Source of the DNA: Sphingomonas sp. OK281
GTDB lineage: Bacteria > Pseudomonadota > Alphaproteobacteria > Sphingomonadales > Sphingomonadaceae
Direction of reading: 5' to 3'
Assembly (NCBI RefSeq): GCF_900115295.1
Contig: NZ_FOVZ01000002.1
Span: 434,001-498,000 of the forward strand
Length of the DNA: 64,000 nt
Below the pieces are notes generated by a model. It was not told the origin of the DNA. It worked only from the letters and a program-made list of their open reading frames with translations, and made no database searches. This document shows positions 1 through 7,528 of this stretch, piece by piece. The translations under genes and the position numbers were made by a program. Position 1 is the stretch's first letter, and each line of letters begins with the position of its first letter.

Positions 1-1
1 C

Positions 2-37
2 GTCGCGTACGATGAGACCGGGGAGGCCGAGCAATAG
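2..37 (+). CDS. possible 3' end of a gene entering from the left
   Basis: Frame 2 reads VAYDETGEAEQ and then TAG. The short acidic tail looks like a normal protein C-terminus, but only 11 codons are visible, so this is a weak call. If real, it would be the only plus-strand gene of the left element. The stretch 38-226 that follows has no gene; it holds only a small hairpin (CCCGC/GCGGG, 60-78) that lacks a T-tract. Confidence 0.2.
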   Translation, partial: VAYDETGEAEQ

Positions 38-226
38 ATCCATGACGGCGATCTACGGGCCCGCTGGTTAAAAGCGGGTAGCTGCGGAGCGTTTTAGTAG
101 GTGAACTGGCGCGGTGTGGGGGCCACTGTGGGAGCCGGCTGGCCGGCTTTGCTGCGGGCCCAGCATTCGCGACGATCGCGGGAGGAAGTTCGGTGGAGCG
201 CGCGTCCGCCGACGCAACTCACTCCG

Positions 227-691
227 TTACTTCCTTTTGCGGATCTTCTTCCGATCGGCCTTGTCGATCAGCGTCGGATAAACCTGATGCTCCGCATCCC
301 ACCAGAGGACTTTCATGATATGTCCGCTCTTGATGCACCAGACCCGGTTCGGCCCGGTGAGCCGTAGCGACATCAGCTCGTCTAGATCGTCGCGCTTGAG
401 TTCAACGAGCCGCTTCCTTGCGGCATCGCACAGGTTCGACACGGGAATTGGATGGGAGCCACCCAACGTAATCTCGTTCCAGTTCTTGCCCTCGAACTCG
501 TAAAGTTTCTCGATAACTTCGCGAAACTTTACGTCCTCGGGAATGCTCCAACCGAACGGGCCATCCCGGTCGCATCCGCTGAAACGCCACGCCAGCGGGT
601 GGCCGTCATCTAGCTCGGGCTCAGAAAACCGAACCTTTTTTTCCGGCTGCGGTTCGGCGCCGAACTTCGTCCGCTTGTCAGTCTTCGCCAC
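227..691 (-). CDS. probable toxin partner of a Panacea-domain antitoxin
   Basis: A 154-aa soluble protein with no signal peptide or membrane segment. The N-terminus is charged and probably flexible (about 1-30), and the C-terminus is very basic (KADRKKIRKRK). The middle has a conserved-looking WNEI motif and, near the end, RVWCIKSGHIMKVLWWD. I do not recognise the fold. The role is inferred from position: it starts (GTG) nine bases after the stop of the Panacea gene, and Panacea proteins are promiscuous antitoxins normally cotranscribed with an unrelated toxin. The small size, the basic tail and the place at the edge of a phage element fit a toxin or anti-phage effector. It could instead be an unrelated phage cargo protein. 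Confidence 0.55.
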   Translation of the reverse strand: MAKTDKRTKFGAEPQPEKKVRFSEPELDDGHPLAWRFSGCDRDGPFGWSIPEDVKFREVIEKLYEFEGKNWNEITLGGSHPIPVSNLCDAARKRLVELKRDDLDELMSLRLTGPNRVWCIKSGHIMKVLWWDAEHQVYPTLIDKADRKKIRKRK

Positions 692-700
692 AGTTTAGGT

Positions 701-1129
701 TCAGAGATTGCCGTAATATTCGGCCATCGCAGCATGGGTGATCTGCTGATTGCTACGTTCGCCATCGGGAATCCCGTCGCGCGCGCAGAGCCACGGATCT
801 TCCTTATGCGTCAGGGCGCTCAACCAGGTGGCCGTCTTCTTTCCGTAATCACGGAGAACGACGTCCACGGTCTCGCGCTCGTCCTTGGTCAGCTTCGACG
901 CATCCCCGCGGGGCTCTGCCGTGATCGTGAACTCGCCACGATGAGCCTGATAGAGATCGGGAACGACGGGACCGTTAGCCCAAGCCTCGATGCGATTCTT
1001 GAAAAGCGGCTTCTCGTCCCAGACCAGCGACCAAGCCTGGGCATAGTAAACCAGCTTCTGCAGCTTCATCGCCGTCAGAGACTTGGTCTTCTCCAGAATG
1101 TAGGCAGCCACGTCGTGAACGTCGGCCAT
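701..1129 (-). CDS. Panacea-domain (DUF4065, SocA/GepA-like) antitoxin
   Basis: A 142-aa protein with the family signature near the N-terminus: helix MADVHDVAAYILEKT followed by MKLQKLVYYAQAW (about residues 21-33), then FKNRIEAWANGPVVPDLY. This is the Panacea/DUF4065 domain, found in SocA (a ClpXP adaptor-antitoxin of Caulobacter) and in GepA. Family members neutralise many unrelated toxins by direct binding. An AGGTGA ribosome site lies six bases before the ATG. The gene immediately precedes the 154-aa ORF, giving the usual antitoxin-then-toxin order. Domain identity is confident; function as antitoxin follows from the family and the gene pair. Confidence 0.85.
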   Translation of the reverse strand: MADVHDVAAYILEKTKSLTAMKLQKLVYYAQAWSLVWDEKPLFKNRIEAWANGPVVPDLYQAHRGEFTITAEPRGDASKLTKDERETVDVVLRDYGKKTATWLSALTHKEDPWLCARDGIPDGERSNQQITHAAMAEYYGNL

Positions 1130-1244
1130 CGATTTTCACCTATTCGCTTGCACGCCTGCGATACCAACCGCTTCGTCTGCCTGGAGATAGGAGCTTACTG
1201 ACCCAACGTAAAGTAGGTGTGAATGGCCCAGGTTGGCGCCGCGG

Positions 1245-1958
1245 CTAGAAGCCAACGCCATACTTAGTGAGGAAGGAGGACGGGTTAAATCCAAGGTTGC
1301 CCGTCCCTCCGCCAAGCGCGCCGCTTTTGGACCCGCCGTAGCTGCTGCCGAGCCCCTGAGAGAGGCCGTAGGCACCGACAAGGCTGTTCAGGGATGAGTT
1401 GATGGTGGCGGCATTAGACATGGCCGCGGTCGCCTGGATATTGGCCGCGTTGTTGTTGTTCGCAGACACGCTGTTCGCGTAGTTTGCGCCCAGGTTTGTC
1501 TGGGCGCCAGCTGCCTGGAAACCTAGTGCCTGCTGCCCTTGCAGATTGCCGAGGTAGTTGCCGAACTCGTTACTCGCGAACGATTGCCCAAATTTCACAA
1601 GCGACTTCTGCGCGGCGCCGCTGTCGATCATGCCGCGGCTGCCCAGCGCCGATTGTACGCTGTTCTGGCCTTGCTGCAGCCGCGACTGATACTCGGTGCT
1701 GCCCTGATAGGTGTCGTATGCGGCCTTGGCCTGCGTGCTATCACCGAGACCCAGCAACCCCTGAATGACAGGCGTAGCGGTGTTGCCGGCTGCGACGTAG
1801 GGGGACAGTAGCGCCTTGCTGTCGGTGAGCTGCTGAGCCTGCAGAGCATTACTGGCCGCGGCTGCGTTCTTGGCGGTCTTCGCCGCCTTACTTGCTGCCG
1901 AGATCGACACGGCGCCACCAATGACGGCCGCGCCTGCGATTGCTGCTGCGATCGGCAT
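1245..1958 (-). CDS. phage virion/DNA-transfer-type protein (low-complexity Ala/Gly/Asn/Gln-rich)
   Basis: 237 aa. It opens with a small-residue hydrophobic segment (MPIAAAIAGAAVIGGAVSIS, residues 1-20), followed by an Ala/Lys helix, a central part rich in Gln, Asn and Ser, and a glycine-rich tail ending in GFNPSSFLTKYGVGF. A glycine-zipper N-terminus followed by long polar helices is typical of phage internal-virion or DNA-ejection proteins. It is the only structural-type protein in view, so the remaining virion genes would lie to the left. Its ATG overlaps the stop of the upstream gene by one base. The function is inferred from composition only. Confidence 0.6.
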   Translation of the reverse strand: MPIAAAIAGAAVIGGAVSISAASKAAKTAKNAAAASNALQAQQLTDSKALLSPYVAAGNTATPVIQGLLGLGDSTQAKAAYDTYQGSTEYQSRLQQGQNSVQSALGSRGMIDSGAAQKSLVKFGQSFASNEFGNYLGNLQGQQALGFQAAGAQTNLGANYANSVSANNNNAANIQATAAMSNAATINSSLNSLVGAYGLSQGLGSSYGGSKSGALGGGTGNLGFNPSSFLTKYGVGF

Positions 1959-2218
1959 CAGTGCACCGTCGTCAGCGAGGCGCTGAACTCGGGCAGGCCA
2001 ACCAGGATCTTGCCAGCCGCTGCCCAGCCTTGTGGGGAGTACAGCAACGAAGCAAGGTTCGGACTAAGCATGCCGCATAGGCGAGCGAAGTGCGCTTCAT
2101 CAGAGCCAGTGCTTTCAGCAAGGGCTCGGCAAAGAGTACGCATCGCCTCTCGCTGCGCCAGGTCGAAGATGAATTGTTCGCGCTGCGCCAGATCGGGCGA
2201 CGTCAGGACTCCGGCCAT
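1958..2218 (-). CDS. small phage protein of unknown function
   Basis: About 86 aa, predicted helical (AQREQFIFDLAQREAMRTLCRALAESTGSDEAHFARLCGML). No recognised domain, signal or membrane segment. The start is GTG at 2221 or the ATG at 2218; both overlap the stop of the upstream ribbon-helix-helix gene, which indicates translational coupling. It sits directly before the virion-type protein and probably belongs to the same transcript. Confidence 0.55.
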   Translation of the reverse strand: MAGVLTSPDLAQREQFIFDLAQREAMRTLCRALAESTGSDEAHFARLCGMLSPNLASLLYSPQGWAAAGKILVGLPEFSASLTTVH

Positions 2219-2379
2219 CACGCCGTACCCACCTCTTGCCGGAGGACCGTTCGGACGAATTCCGACACGCTGACACCCGCCGTTCGAGCGGCGTGCTCTG
2301 TGCGGTTCAGCAGCGTGGCGCTGATGCGTAATTGAATGTTAGCGTCGTGGACGGATCGGCGCGGTTCGCAAGATGCCAT
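2218..2379 (-). CDS. ribbon-helix-helix (Arc/CopG-type) DNA-binding protein
   Basis: 53 aa. The pattern IQLRISATLLNRTEHAARTA followed by GVSVSEFVRTVLRQEV is a beta strand, a helix, a turn and a second helix, as in the Arc/MetJ/CopG fold. I chose the ATG at 2379 because a GAGG site lies seven bases upstream; an in-frame start at 2400 lacks one. Such proteins are phage repressors or antitoxins. No separate toxin gene is adjacent, so a regulator of the downstream virion-type genes is more likely. Confidence 0.65.
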   Translation of the reverse strand: MASCEPRRSVHDANIQLRISATLLNRTEHAARTAGVSVSEFVRTVLRQEVGTA

Positions 2380-2641
2380 GATAAACCTCAGCGGATGCAT
2401 GGGCTCGCGGCTGGCGAGACAAACTGCTTGAGGCTTCGAACCTCATGCCCGCTGTGGGCTTCGACTGTGCGACGGGCGGCTACCCGATGCCCCCTTGCGG
2501 GGTCGACTTGGCATTTGACCGACGCGCTCTGCGCGCTCGATCTTTCGTAAGGCAATAGTAATGCAAGTCGCTCGGCGGCGCAACGAGAAGTAGTCTAATA
2601 GCTAGCGGCTAACTAGCCACTGCCGGCGGCCGCAAATACAT

Positions 2642-2899
2642 CTATTTTATTGCACTCCCGTAGATTGTCCGGGTCATCGATGCGGCGCGCTTGATCAACT
2701 CAGGATCAAGCCGGACTGCCTCGATAAGCGTCCTCGTAGCCAGCGAAGGGAGTGATCGCATCTGCTCGATGTCCATAGCTTGGCCGTAGCTAATGCCATA
2801 CTGATCGGCGAAGTCCCGCAGGGTCATATTCAGCATATGGGCTCGCGTGCTGCAAAGCCGGTGCATGGCTTGGCGCTTCATCTTCGGTCGATCTACCAT
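2642..2899 (-). CDS. small HTH-type protein, paralogue of the 3439-3771 gene
   Basis: 85 aa. The core FADQYGISYGQAMDIEQMRS, then SLATRTLIEAVRLDPELIKRAA, aligns by eye with FARRFGLTFGMIKDQEQSRA, then SKAFKVLVAAIELDPALIERAA of the upstream gene. The helix-turn-helix plus 'L..AI.LDP.LI..AA' layout is that of HigA/NadS-like XRE regulators. The ATG at 2899 is preferred because GGAG lies seven bases upstream. The 242 bases between this gene and the ribbon-helix-helix gene (2400-2641) hold no gene that I can support. Confidence 0.6.
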   Translation of the reverse strand: MVDRPKMKRQAMHRLCSTRAHMLNMTLRDFADQYGISYGQAMDIEQMRSLPSLATRTLIEAVRLDPELIKRAASMTRTIYGSAIK

Positions 2900-3046
2900 G
2901 CCTGTTCTCCAAAAATTTGCCACGGCGGGGTTTGCACCTCCGCCAGCTGTGTCGCTACTCCCTACCTACTTCAGCCACAGGATCATGCCGTTTCTACTTC
3001 ATTTCTATTTTAGAAAAGACTGCCGATCCCAAGGGGCCGCTATCCC

Positions 3047-3460
3047 CCGTTAAAAAACGGTTTCGCCACTCCCCGCCGCCGAAGATCGGCTCCCCGTATT
3101 CGCCCCGTATTTTGGGGTTCAGGCGGCGTCCCGCGGCGCTGCTTTTATGGCGTCGTAAAACAGCGGGGGCCCCGCCGCATACAGTCCCAAACGTACTATG
3201 GAGATTGCCTCCCATGTCATGGTCCGCCTTAGGGCCTGACACTGCTGCGGATTGCCCGCTCCATAGAGATACCGCGCGCGCCTGCGCGTACTGGTCCGAA
3301 TATGGCGGGCTACCCGCCGCATAGACTTTACGCGCGCACCTGCGATGTGCGCGCTTATGACAGATCATGAGCACGCCGCCTGGCGCCGAACGCCCAAGGA
3401 CTGCCTGACATTATTGCGGAACCCCCGCCGCATAGAGATTACGCGAACACGCTCGCGATG
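3047..3460 (-). repeat. four hairpin-bearing repeats in the 540-bp gap between two HTH genes
   Basis: The gap 2900-3438 has no credible gene. It holds a degenerate repeat with the plus-strand core CCCGCCGCATAGA, at 3171, 3254 (as GCCCGCTCCATAGAG), 3312 and 3423. Three copies are followed by a different GC-rich inverted repeat: GCGCGCAC/GTGCGCGC at 3332-3354, CGCGA/TCGCG near 3442-3457, and an imperfect one at 3268-3290. On the other side of the core each copy can form a second small hairpin with arms GCGG/CCGC or GGCGGG/CCCGCC. The last copy overlaps the stop codon of the upstream HTH gene. A separate hairpin (CCGTT-AAAA-AACGG) lies at 3047-3060. Not CRISPR: spacing is irregular and units are imperfect. 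Confidence 0.6.
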
Positions 3461-3771
3461 GCTTCGGGAACGTCTCCCACCCCATCGGCGATGTCAGGTT
3501 TTGTCAGGTTCGCGGCTCGTTCATCCGGCCACCGCTCTTCTGCAATCCGCGCTGCGCGCTCGATCAAGGCGGGATCCAGTTCGATCGCGGCCACCAGCAC
3601 CTTGAACGCCTTCGACGGCTTGGCTCGGGACTGCTCCTGGTCCTTGATCATCCCGAACGTCAGCCCGAACCGCCTGGCGAAAGCGGGCTGTTCGATACGG
3701 AGCCGACGGAACCGCAGACGGAACAGATCACGGGCGAAGCCCTTTTTCCCGAAGTCTGGATCGAACGTCAT
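3439..3771 (-). CDS. XRE/HigA-like HTH regulator, probable element repressor
   Basis: 110 aa. A basic N-terminus (RDLFRLRFRRLRIEQPAFARRF) leads into a helix-turn-helix (FARRFGLTFGMIKDQEQSRA, about residues 31-50), then VLVAAIELDPALIERAARIAEERW as in NadS/HigA regulators. The ATG has a GGGGAAG site just upstream. It faces away from the origin/control region (3772-4205), whose palindromes are natural operators for it. It is related to the smaller HTH protein at 2642-2899. DNA-binding is well supported; the role of repressor is inferred. Confidence 0.65.
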   Translation of the reverse strand: MTFDPDFGKKGFARDLFRLRFRRLRIEQPAFARRFGLTFGMIKDQEQSRAKPSKAFKVLVAAIELDPALIERAARIAEERWPDERAANLTKPDIADGVGDVPEAIASVFA

Positions 3772-3862
3772 CTAGCTTCCCCTCGTCACCCGTGGAGCGA
3801 CTGGCCGGTGTTAACGCGGTGTATTATCACCCGACCGTCGCCCGCCTGGTCCTCTGTTGTTA

Positions 3863-3965
3863 CGCTGTTAAAACAGCGGTCGCGCGACCTGCCGACACTA
3901 TCGGCATTCACTCGGCACTTTGCCGATGTGCACCTGTTTTCGCCTGTATAAACAGGGACGGTCCC
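3863..3965. promoter_or_regulatory. cluster of short palindromes upstream of the HTH gene (candidate operators)
   Basis: Four dyads lie within about 100 bases: CGCTGTT-AA-AACAGCG (3863-3878), TCGGCA-CTT-TGCCGA (3912-3926), CCTGTTT...AAACAGG (3933-3956) and GGGAC-G-GTCCC (3955-3965). The stretch has no credible ORF and lies between the start of the HTH gene and the iterons. The second dyad contains the iteron core CGGCA in both directions. Binding by the HTH protein or by an initiator is inferred. Confidence 0.45.
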
Positions 3966-4036
3966 CTTCGCCGTGATCGCACTCGCGCTTGATTGCGATT
4001 GATTGTTTTTCAACCGAGGCCCCGACAAAACCCGAC

Positions 4037-4197
4037 CTATTGGCGCTATCGGCACTATTGGCATGGCCCTCGTGTCCTACCCTCGTGCTCTTTTTTAAGA
4101 GATAGATAGATAACTTTTTTAGCCTACGCCGCGTCAGGGCGAAGGCGGGGAGACTGAGCGCGGGCGTCCGTGCCAATAGTGCCATTAGTGCCAATAG
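4037..4197. other. candidate replication origin: two inverted arrays of three 9-bp iterons around an AT-rich core
   Basis: The left array is CTATTGGCG, CTATCGGCA, CTATTGGCA at 4037-4063, in perfect tandem. The right array is TGCCAATAG, TGCCATTAG, TGCCAATAG at 4171-4197, the same 9-mer in opposite orientation. Between them lies a T-rich/A-rich stretch (4091-4122) containing three GATA repeats, AT-rich against the GC-rich surroundings. Iterons with an AT-rich unwinding zone beside replication genes are the standard architecture of plasmid and phage-satellite origins, and the helicase and primase genes follow directly. No classical RepA is visible, so the initiator is unknown. Confidence 0.6.
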
Positions 4198-4205
4198 CCC
4201 CCCGA

Positions 4206-4661
4206 TCATCGCCCGAAGTCCCAGAGCATGACGGGAGTAATCGTTGGGTGAGTACCGTGACGCATTCCACCGCGCTCGAAGGTGGACCGGTGATCACCGG
4301 AGTCGCCGGCAACGATCACGCGCTCGGCGTCGAGCATGACAATGCGCCGGCTGCTCAACCACACGGCCAATCCCTGGAAGTCCCAGTCGTCGCGCGGGCC
4401 GATCCCGAACAGGTCACCAGCCGTCCACCCAAGCGCCATTGCCTTAGCGGCCCACCTATCCCGCGCGATCGTCATGGCGTCGGCAACCACTCCCCGCCAG
4501 TTCGCGCTCCGCTCCAGCTTCCGCGGCGGCGGCATCGTCTCGAGACGGCGAAGAGCGGCGGCGAGGTCATCGGGCAGCCCGAAGGTCTCGATCGCGGTGG
4601 GCCCGGCCGCCGGCTGCTGACGCTGGGCTACAGCGGCGGCGACGTCACGCCAGCTACTCAT
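4206..4661 (-). CDS. unknown protein of the replication module
   Basis: About 151 aa, soluble. No domain recognised. An N-terminal helical part is followed by the core LERSANWRGVVADAMTIARDRW, and the C-terminal half (residues about 105-150) is rich in aromatic residues and short strands (VIVAGDSGDHRSTFERGG). I chose the ATG at 4661, overlapping the DUF3987 stop by eight bases; 4673 is an alternative. It lies between the helicase-like gene and the right iteron array, so a role in replication initiation or loading is possible but unproven. Confidence 0.5.
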   Translation of the reverse strand: MSSWRDVAAAVAQRQQPAAGPTAIETFGLPDDLAAALRRLETMPPPRKLERSANWRGVVADAMTIARDRWAAKAMALGWTAGDLFGIGPRDDWDFQGLAVWLSSRRIVMLDAERVIVAGDSGDHRSTFERGGMRHGTHPTITPVMLWDFGR

Positions 4662-6216
4662 TACCCGCCTCATGCACTGCCGGGTTCACGAGGAAGTCCT
4701 TGCGCGCCTTGCCGGGCGTATCGCCGGCACGCTCAGCGACACCACGAAGCCATCCCGCCTCGACAAGTGCCTCCGTCGCTGCCTCGACGTCGGCCGCCAC
4801 CTTCAGCGTTGCGATGCCACTGGTGCGCCGGATGTCGCGTGCGTTGATCCGCTGTGCCTTGGTCTTCAGGATGTACCGAGCCAGCGCCGCCGCGTTGCGC
4901 TCCTCCTCCGGCAACGCTGCGTCCCCGAATACGCGGAGGGCCGACGGCTTAGCATAGTCGTCAACGAACCCCAGGACGGCGACCAGCGTGCCGAGGCTGA
5001 CCGTGGAGGGTTCGCGATCACCGTTCGCCGCCCAGTTGATCAGCTCGACGATCAGGCACAGTCGCAGGACCATGCCCCGCAGCTTGCCAACGAACCCCTT
5101 GTATAGCGACGACGCCTCCCGGACCGTAGCGTCATTGTCCCGGACCCACGCCTCGAACACATCGGCGGCGTCGTCCGCGAGCAACAGCAAGTGCGGATCG
5201 ATCCGACCGTCATCATGCCGTGGGGCGTCGAGTTGCAAGAGGCGGCGGTATACCTGCTCGAGCTGGTCGACGTTCGCGATCTGGCGGGGGCGCTGGTAGA
5301 GGATCGGATCCGGCCACACCCATAAGAAGCGCGGGACCAACCCATCGTCCGCCGTCTTGAGCAGGCACTCGCGCAACTTCTCGGGCTGGATGCCGCCAAG
5401 GACGGTCACGCCGTTGAACGGCACGAACAGCGGGCCTGCCTTGTTGCTCTTCCGGTCGATGATGTGCGGACGGCCGCCATATGCCTCCAGCCAGAACTCG
5501 CGGCCGCCTGGCGAATACCGGTCAAAGCTCAGGAGCCACGCAGCGAGCTCGTCGCGCAGATGCAACGTGCCATTGGGGTTGCCGGCCAGGATCTCGCCCA
5601 AGGCTTCCGGGGTGGCGTCCTGCACGAGCAACCGCGTGCGCTGAGGCTCGGCGGGCTCGATCGCGGCATCGGGCATGGACGGGGTAGCCACACCTTCCTT
5701 GGTCGCCGTCTTGATCTGCGCCTGCCACTCCGCGCGTTCGGCTTTGGCGCGCTCGTTCTCGGTCTGCCAGCCGATCAGCCGGGCCTTGTGCCGCTCGGCG
5801 AGTTCGGTCTCCATGCCGCGCAATGGGCTGGTCGCCGCGTCGATCGCGGGCGACTTATTCGAGGACGGATCGCCGACCGGCGCGACCCACAACACGCACG
5901 GCTCCTGCCACTGCGGCGTGGTCGGATATGGCTGCACCCGGCGCTTGGCGCCGACGAGCGAAGCGGCGACGCCAAGGACGCCAACCGCGACATAGTCGAC
6001 CGGCGCACCGGCACCTGCGGCGAGGTCGCGGATCAGCGGCCAGAGCGTGCCGAAGATCTCGGTCGGCATGACGGGTGGGATCGTGCGCCCGCCGGCGAGG
6101 ATCGTCATATCGGGCGCAACCCAACCCGATCCCGAACGGGCGCCTTGCCCCATATAGTGCGAGGCATCCTGGTAGGTTTCGGCGGCATCGAACCGCGCTG
6201 CGAGACCGGCGTTCAT
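4654..6216 (-). CDS. DUF3987 (YfjI-like) replication protein, probable helicase/ATPase
   Basis: 520 aa. The N-terminal part contains the DUF3987 pattern: PVDYVAVGVLGVAASLVGAKRRV, then a P-loop-like VAPVGDPSSNKSPAIDAA (about residues 110-127), a charged helical insertion (about 135-195), LHLRDELAAWLLSFDRYSPG and VTVLGGIQPEKL. The C-terminal 100 residues resemble a winged-helix domain. Family members are found with CHC2/Toprim primases in phages and plasmids and are thought to act as replicative helicases. The start overlaps the primase stop by four bases (ATGA), so the two are translationally coupled. Domain assignment is strong; helicase activity is inferred. Confidence 0.8.
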   Translation of the reverse strand: MNAGLAARFDAAETYQDASHYMGQGARSGSGWVAPDMTILAGGRTIPPVMPTEIFGTLWPLIRDLAAGAGAPVDYVAVGVLGVAASLVGAKRRVQPYPTTPQWQEPCVLWVAPVGDPSSNKSPAIDAATSPLRGMETELAERHKARLIGWQTENERAKAERAEWQAQIKTATKEGVATPSMPDAAIEPAEPQRTRLLVQDATPEALGEILAGNPNGTLHLRDELAAWLLSFDRYSPGGREFWLEAYGGRPHIIDRKSNKAGPLFVPFNGVTVLGGIQPEKLRECLLKTADDGLVPRFLWVWPDPILYQRPRQIANVDQLEQVYRRLLQLDAPRHDDGRIDPHLLLLADDAADVFEAWVRDNDATVREASSLYKGFVGKLRGMVLRLCLIVELINWAANGDREPSTVSLGTLVAVLGFVDDYAKPSALRVFGDAALPEEERNAAALARYILKTKAQRINARDIRRTSGIATLKVAADVEAATEALVEAGWLRGVAERAGDTPGKARKDFLVNPAVHEAGNE

Positions 6217-7199
6217 GACCGGTCGCCCAACAGCTCGGCGTTGAAGTCGACGAAGGGGGGAGTCGGGCGCATGATGCGGACCGACAAGCCCGATGCGGCG
6301 TACGCCTCGGCCGCCTTCTGCGCCGCCGCCTCACCGGGAGCGTTGCCGTCCGCCCCGATCACGACCGCGCGCACGACGTCGGGGAAGATCATGGCCGGCA
6401 TCATCGACGTGCCCGCCGCAACCCACACCGAACGGCCCAAGCCCTGCGCCAACGTGAGCCCATCCTCGAGCCCCTCGCAGACGAGGATGCTCGCCGATGG
6501 TGGTCCAAGCTGGATCGAGCCGCCTATGACGTTGCCCAGGCTGTATTTCACCTTGGGCTTACGATCGGTGTCGGTCGGCTTCGTCGCTGCCTTGCGCCCG
6601 CCCTCGGTCAAATACGTGCGTTGCAGCGCGACGAGTTCGCCCGCCGCGTCCGTGACGATCGCAATGAGCGTCGGCAACAGCCCCGGCCCATTCGCCTCCA
6701 ACAGACCGTTTCCCTCGATCTTCGGCGGCGGCAGACGAGCGAACCGCAAAGTATGCGGCAAGTCGATCGTGATCCCGCGCGATCGCAGGTATATTGCGGC
6801 GGGTGTCCCTTCGATTGGCACGGAGTCCTTGACGATGCGCTGTGCGATCGGACGCATATCGGTCTTGGGCTTCGCAGGTGCGCGCTGCTGTTCCAGCTCG
6901 CGTAAGGCGCCGCCGTCCAGCATATCAATCGCTGCGGGCAGCTTTACGCCATAGGCCTGCTGAACAAAGTCGAGAACGTCGCCTGACCAGCCGCAGCCGA
7001 AGCAGTGCGCACGCCGATCGTCCGCATATACCGTGAAGGAGGGAGTGTTGTCGGGGTGAAACGGGCAGCACGCCTTCCACTCCCGCCCGGCGCGGATGAG
7101 TTTCACCCCCGCCTTGCTGGCCACGCCGGATACGGGGAAACGGTCGCGGATCTGCTGCGCGATGGCGGCGAACGCCGTGCTATCCATGCGGCGGCTCAC
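6213..7199 (-). CDS. DnaG-like primase (CHC2 zinc finger plus Toprim)
   Basis: 328 aa. The CHC2 zinc finger is clear at the N-terminus: CCPFHPDNTPSF then AHCFGCGWSGDVLDFV, with ligands near C45, H48, C66 and C69. The C-terminal half has a Toprim domain: ILVCEGLEDGLTLAQGLG with the acidic residue near 245, followed by VVIGADGNAPGEAAA. It would make RNA primers for replication of the element. The N-terminal and Toprim parts are present but the DnaB-interaction domain of chromosomal DnaG is absent, as in phage and satellite primases. Overlaps its neighbours on both sides by four bases. Confidence 0.88.
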   Translation of the reverse strand: MSRRMDSTAFAAIAQQIRDRFPVSGVASKAGVKLIRAGREWKACCPFHPDNTPSFTVYADDRRAHCFGCGWSGDVLDFVQQAYGVKLPAAIDMLDGGALRELEQQRAPAKPKTDMRPIAQRIVKDSVPIEGTPAAIYLRSRGITIDLPHTLRFARLPPPKIEGNGLLEANGPGLLPTLIAIVTDAAGELVALQRTYLTEGGRKAATKPTDTDRKPKVKYSLGNVIGGSIQLGPPSASILVCEGLEDGLTLAQGLGRSVWVAAGTSMMPAMIFPDVVRAVVIGADGNAPGEAAAQKAAEAYAASGLSVRIMRPTPPFVDFNAELLGDRS

Positions 7200-7528
7200 G
7201 CAACACGTCCGATCGGCACCGGCCGATTAATATGGAAAGGACGCATATGCCGCCCGCCAGGCGGGACGAGGGCGATCGGCAAGCGATGCTTGCGCCATGC
7301 CCCTTCCGCGATGGCTTCCGCCGCATCCAGTGTCGTGCCCGCGCACAGCCATTCCGGCTTTTTCCATATGCCGTAGCGGCGTTCTACCAGCCCAACGCAC
7401 CAGCCGCCGCCCGGACGTTCCCGGATCACGATCGCGCGGATGACAGCGAGGCGCGGAGCCTTGCCAGCCGAAGCCCGAGCGGAGCGGGCGCGATACCATG
7501 CGGACGAGGGATAAACTTGAGCCGTCAT
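7196..7528 (-). CDS. small unknown protein of the replication operon
   Basis: 110 aa, basic, with two beta-rich stretches (AIVIRERPGGGWCVGLVERRYG and RHRLPIALVPPGGRH-like segment near the end) around a helix (TTLDAAEAIAEGAW). No domain recognised. Overlaps the primase start by four bases and the previous gene's stop by four, so it is certainly part of the operon. Homologues are expected in related sphingomonad elements, but this cannot be checked here. Confidence 0.55.
   Translation of the reverse strand: MTAQVYPSSAWYRARSARASAGKAPRLAVIRAIVIRERPGGGWCVGLVERRYGIWKKPEWLCAGTTLDAAEAIAEGAWRKHRLPIALVPPGGRHMRPFHINRPVPIGRVA

Noticed and set aside
3171..3460. CRISPR array
   Set aside because: Units are imperfect, spacing is irregular (about 60-110 bases) and there are no cas genes.
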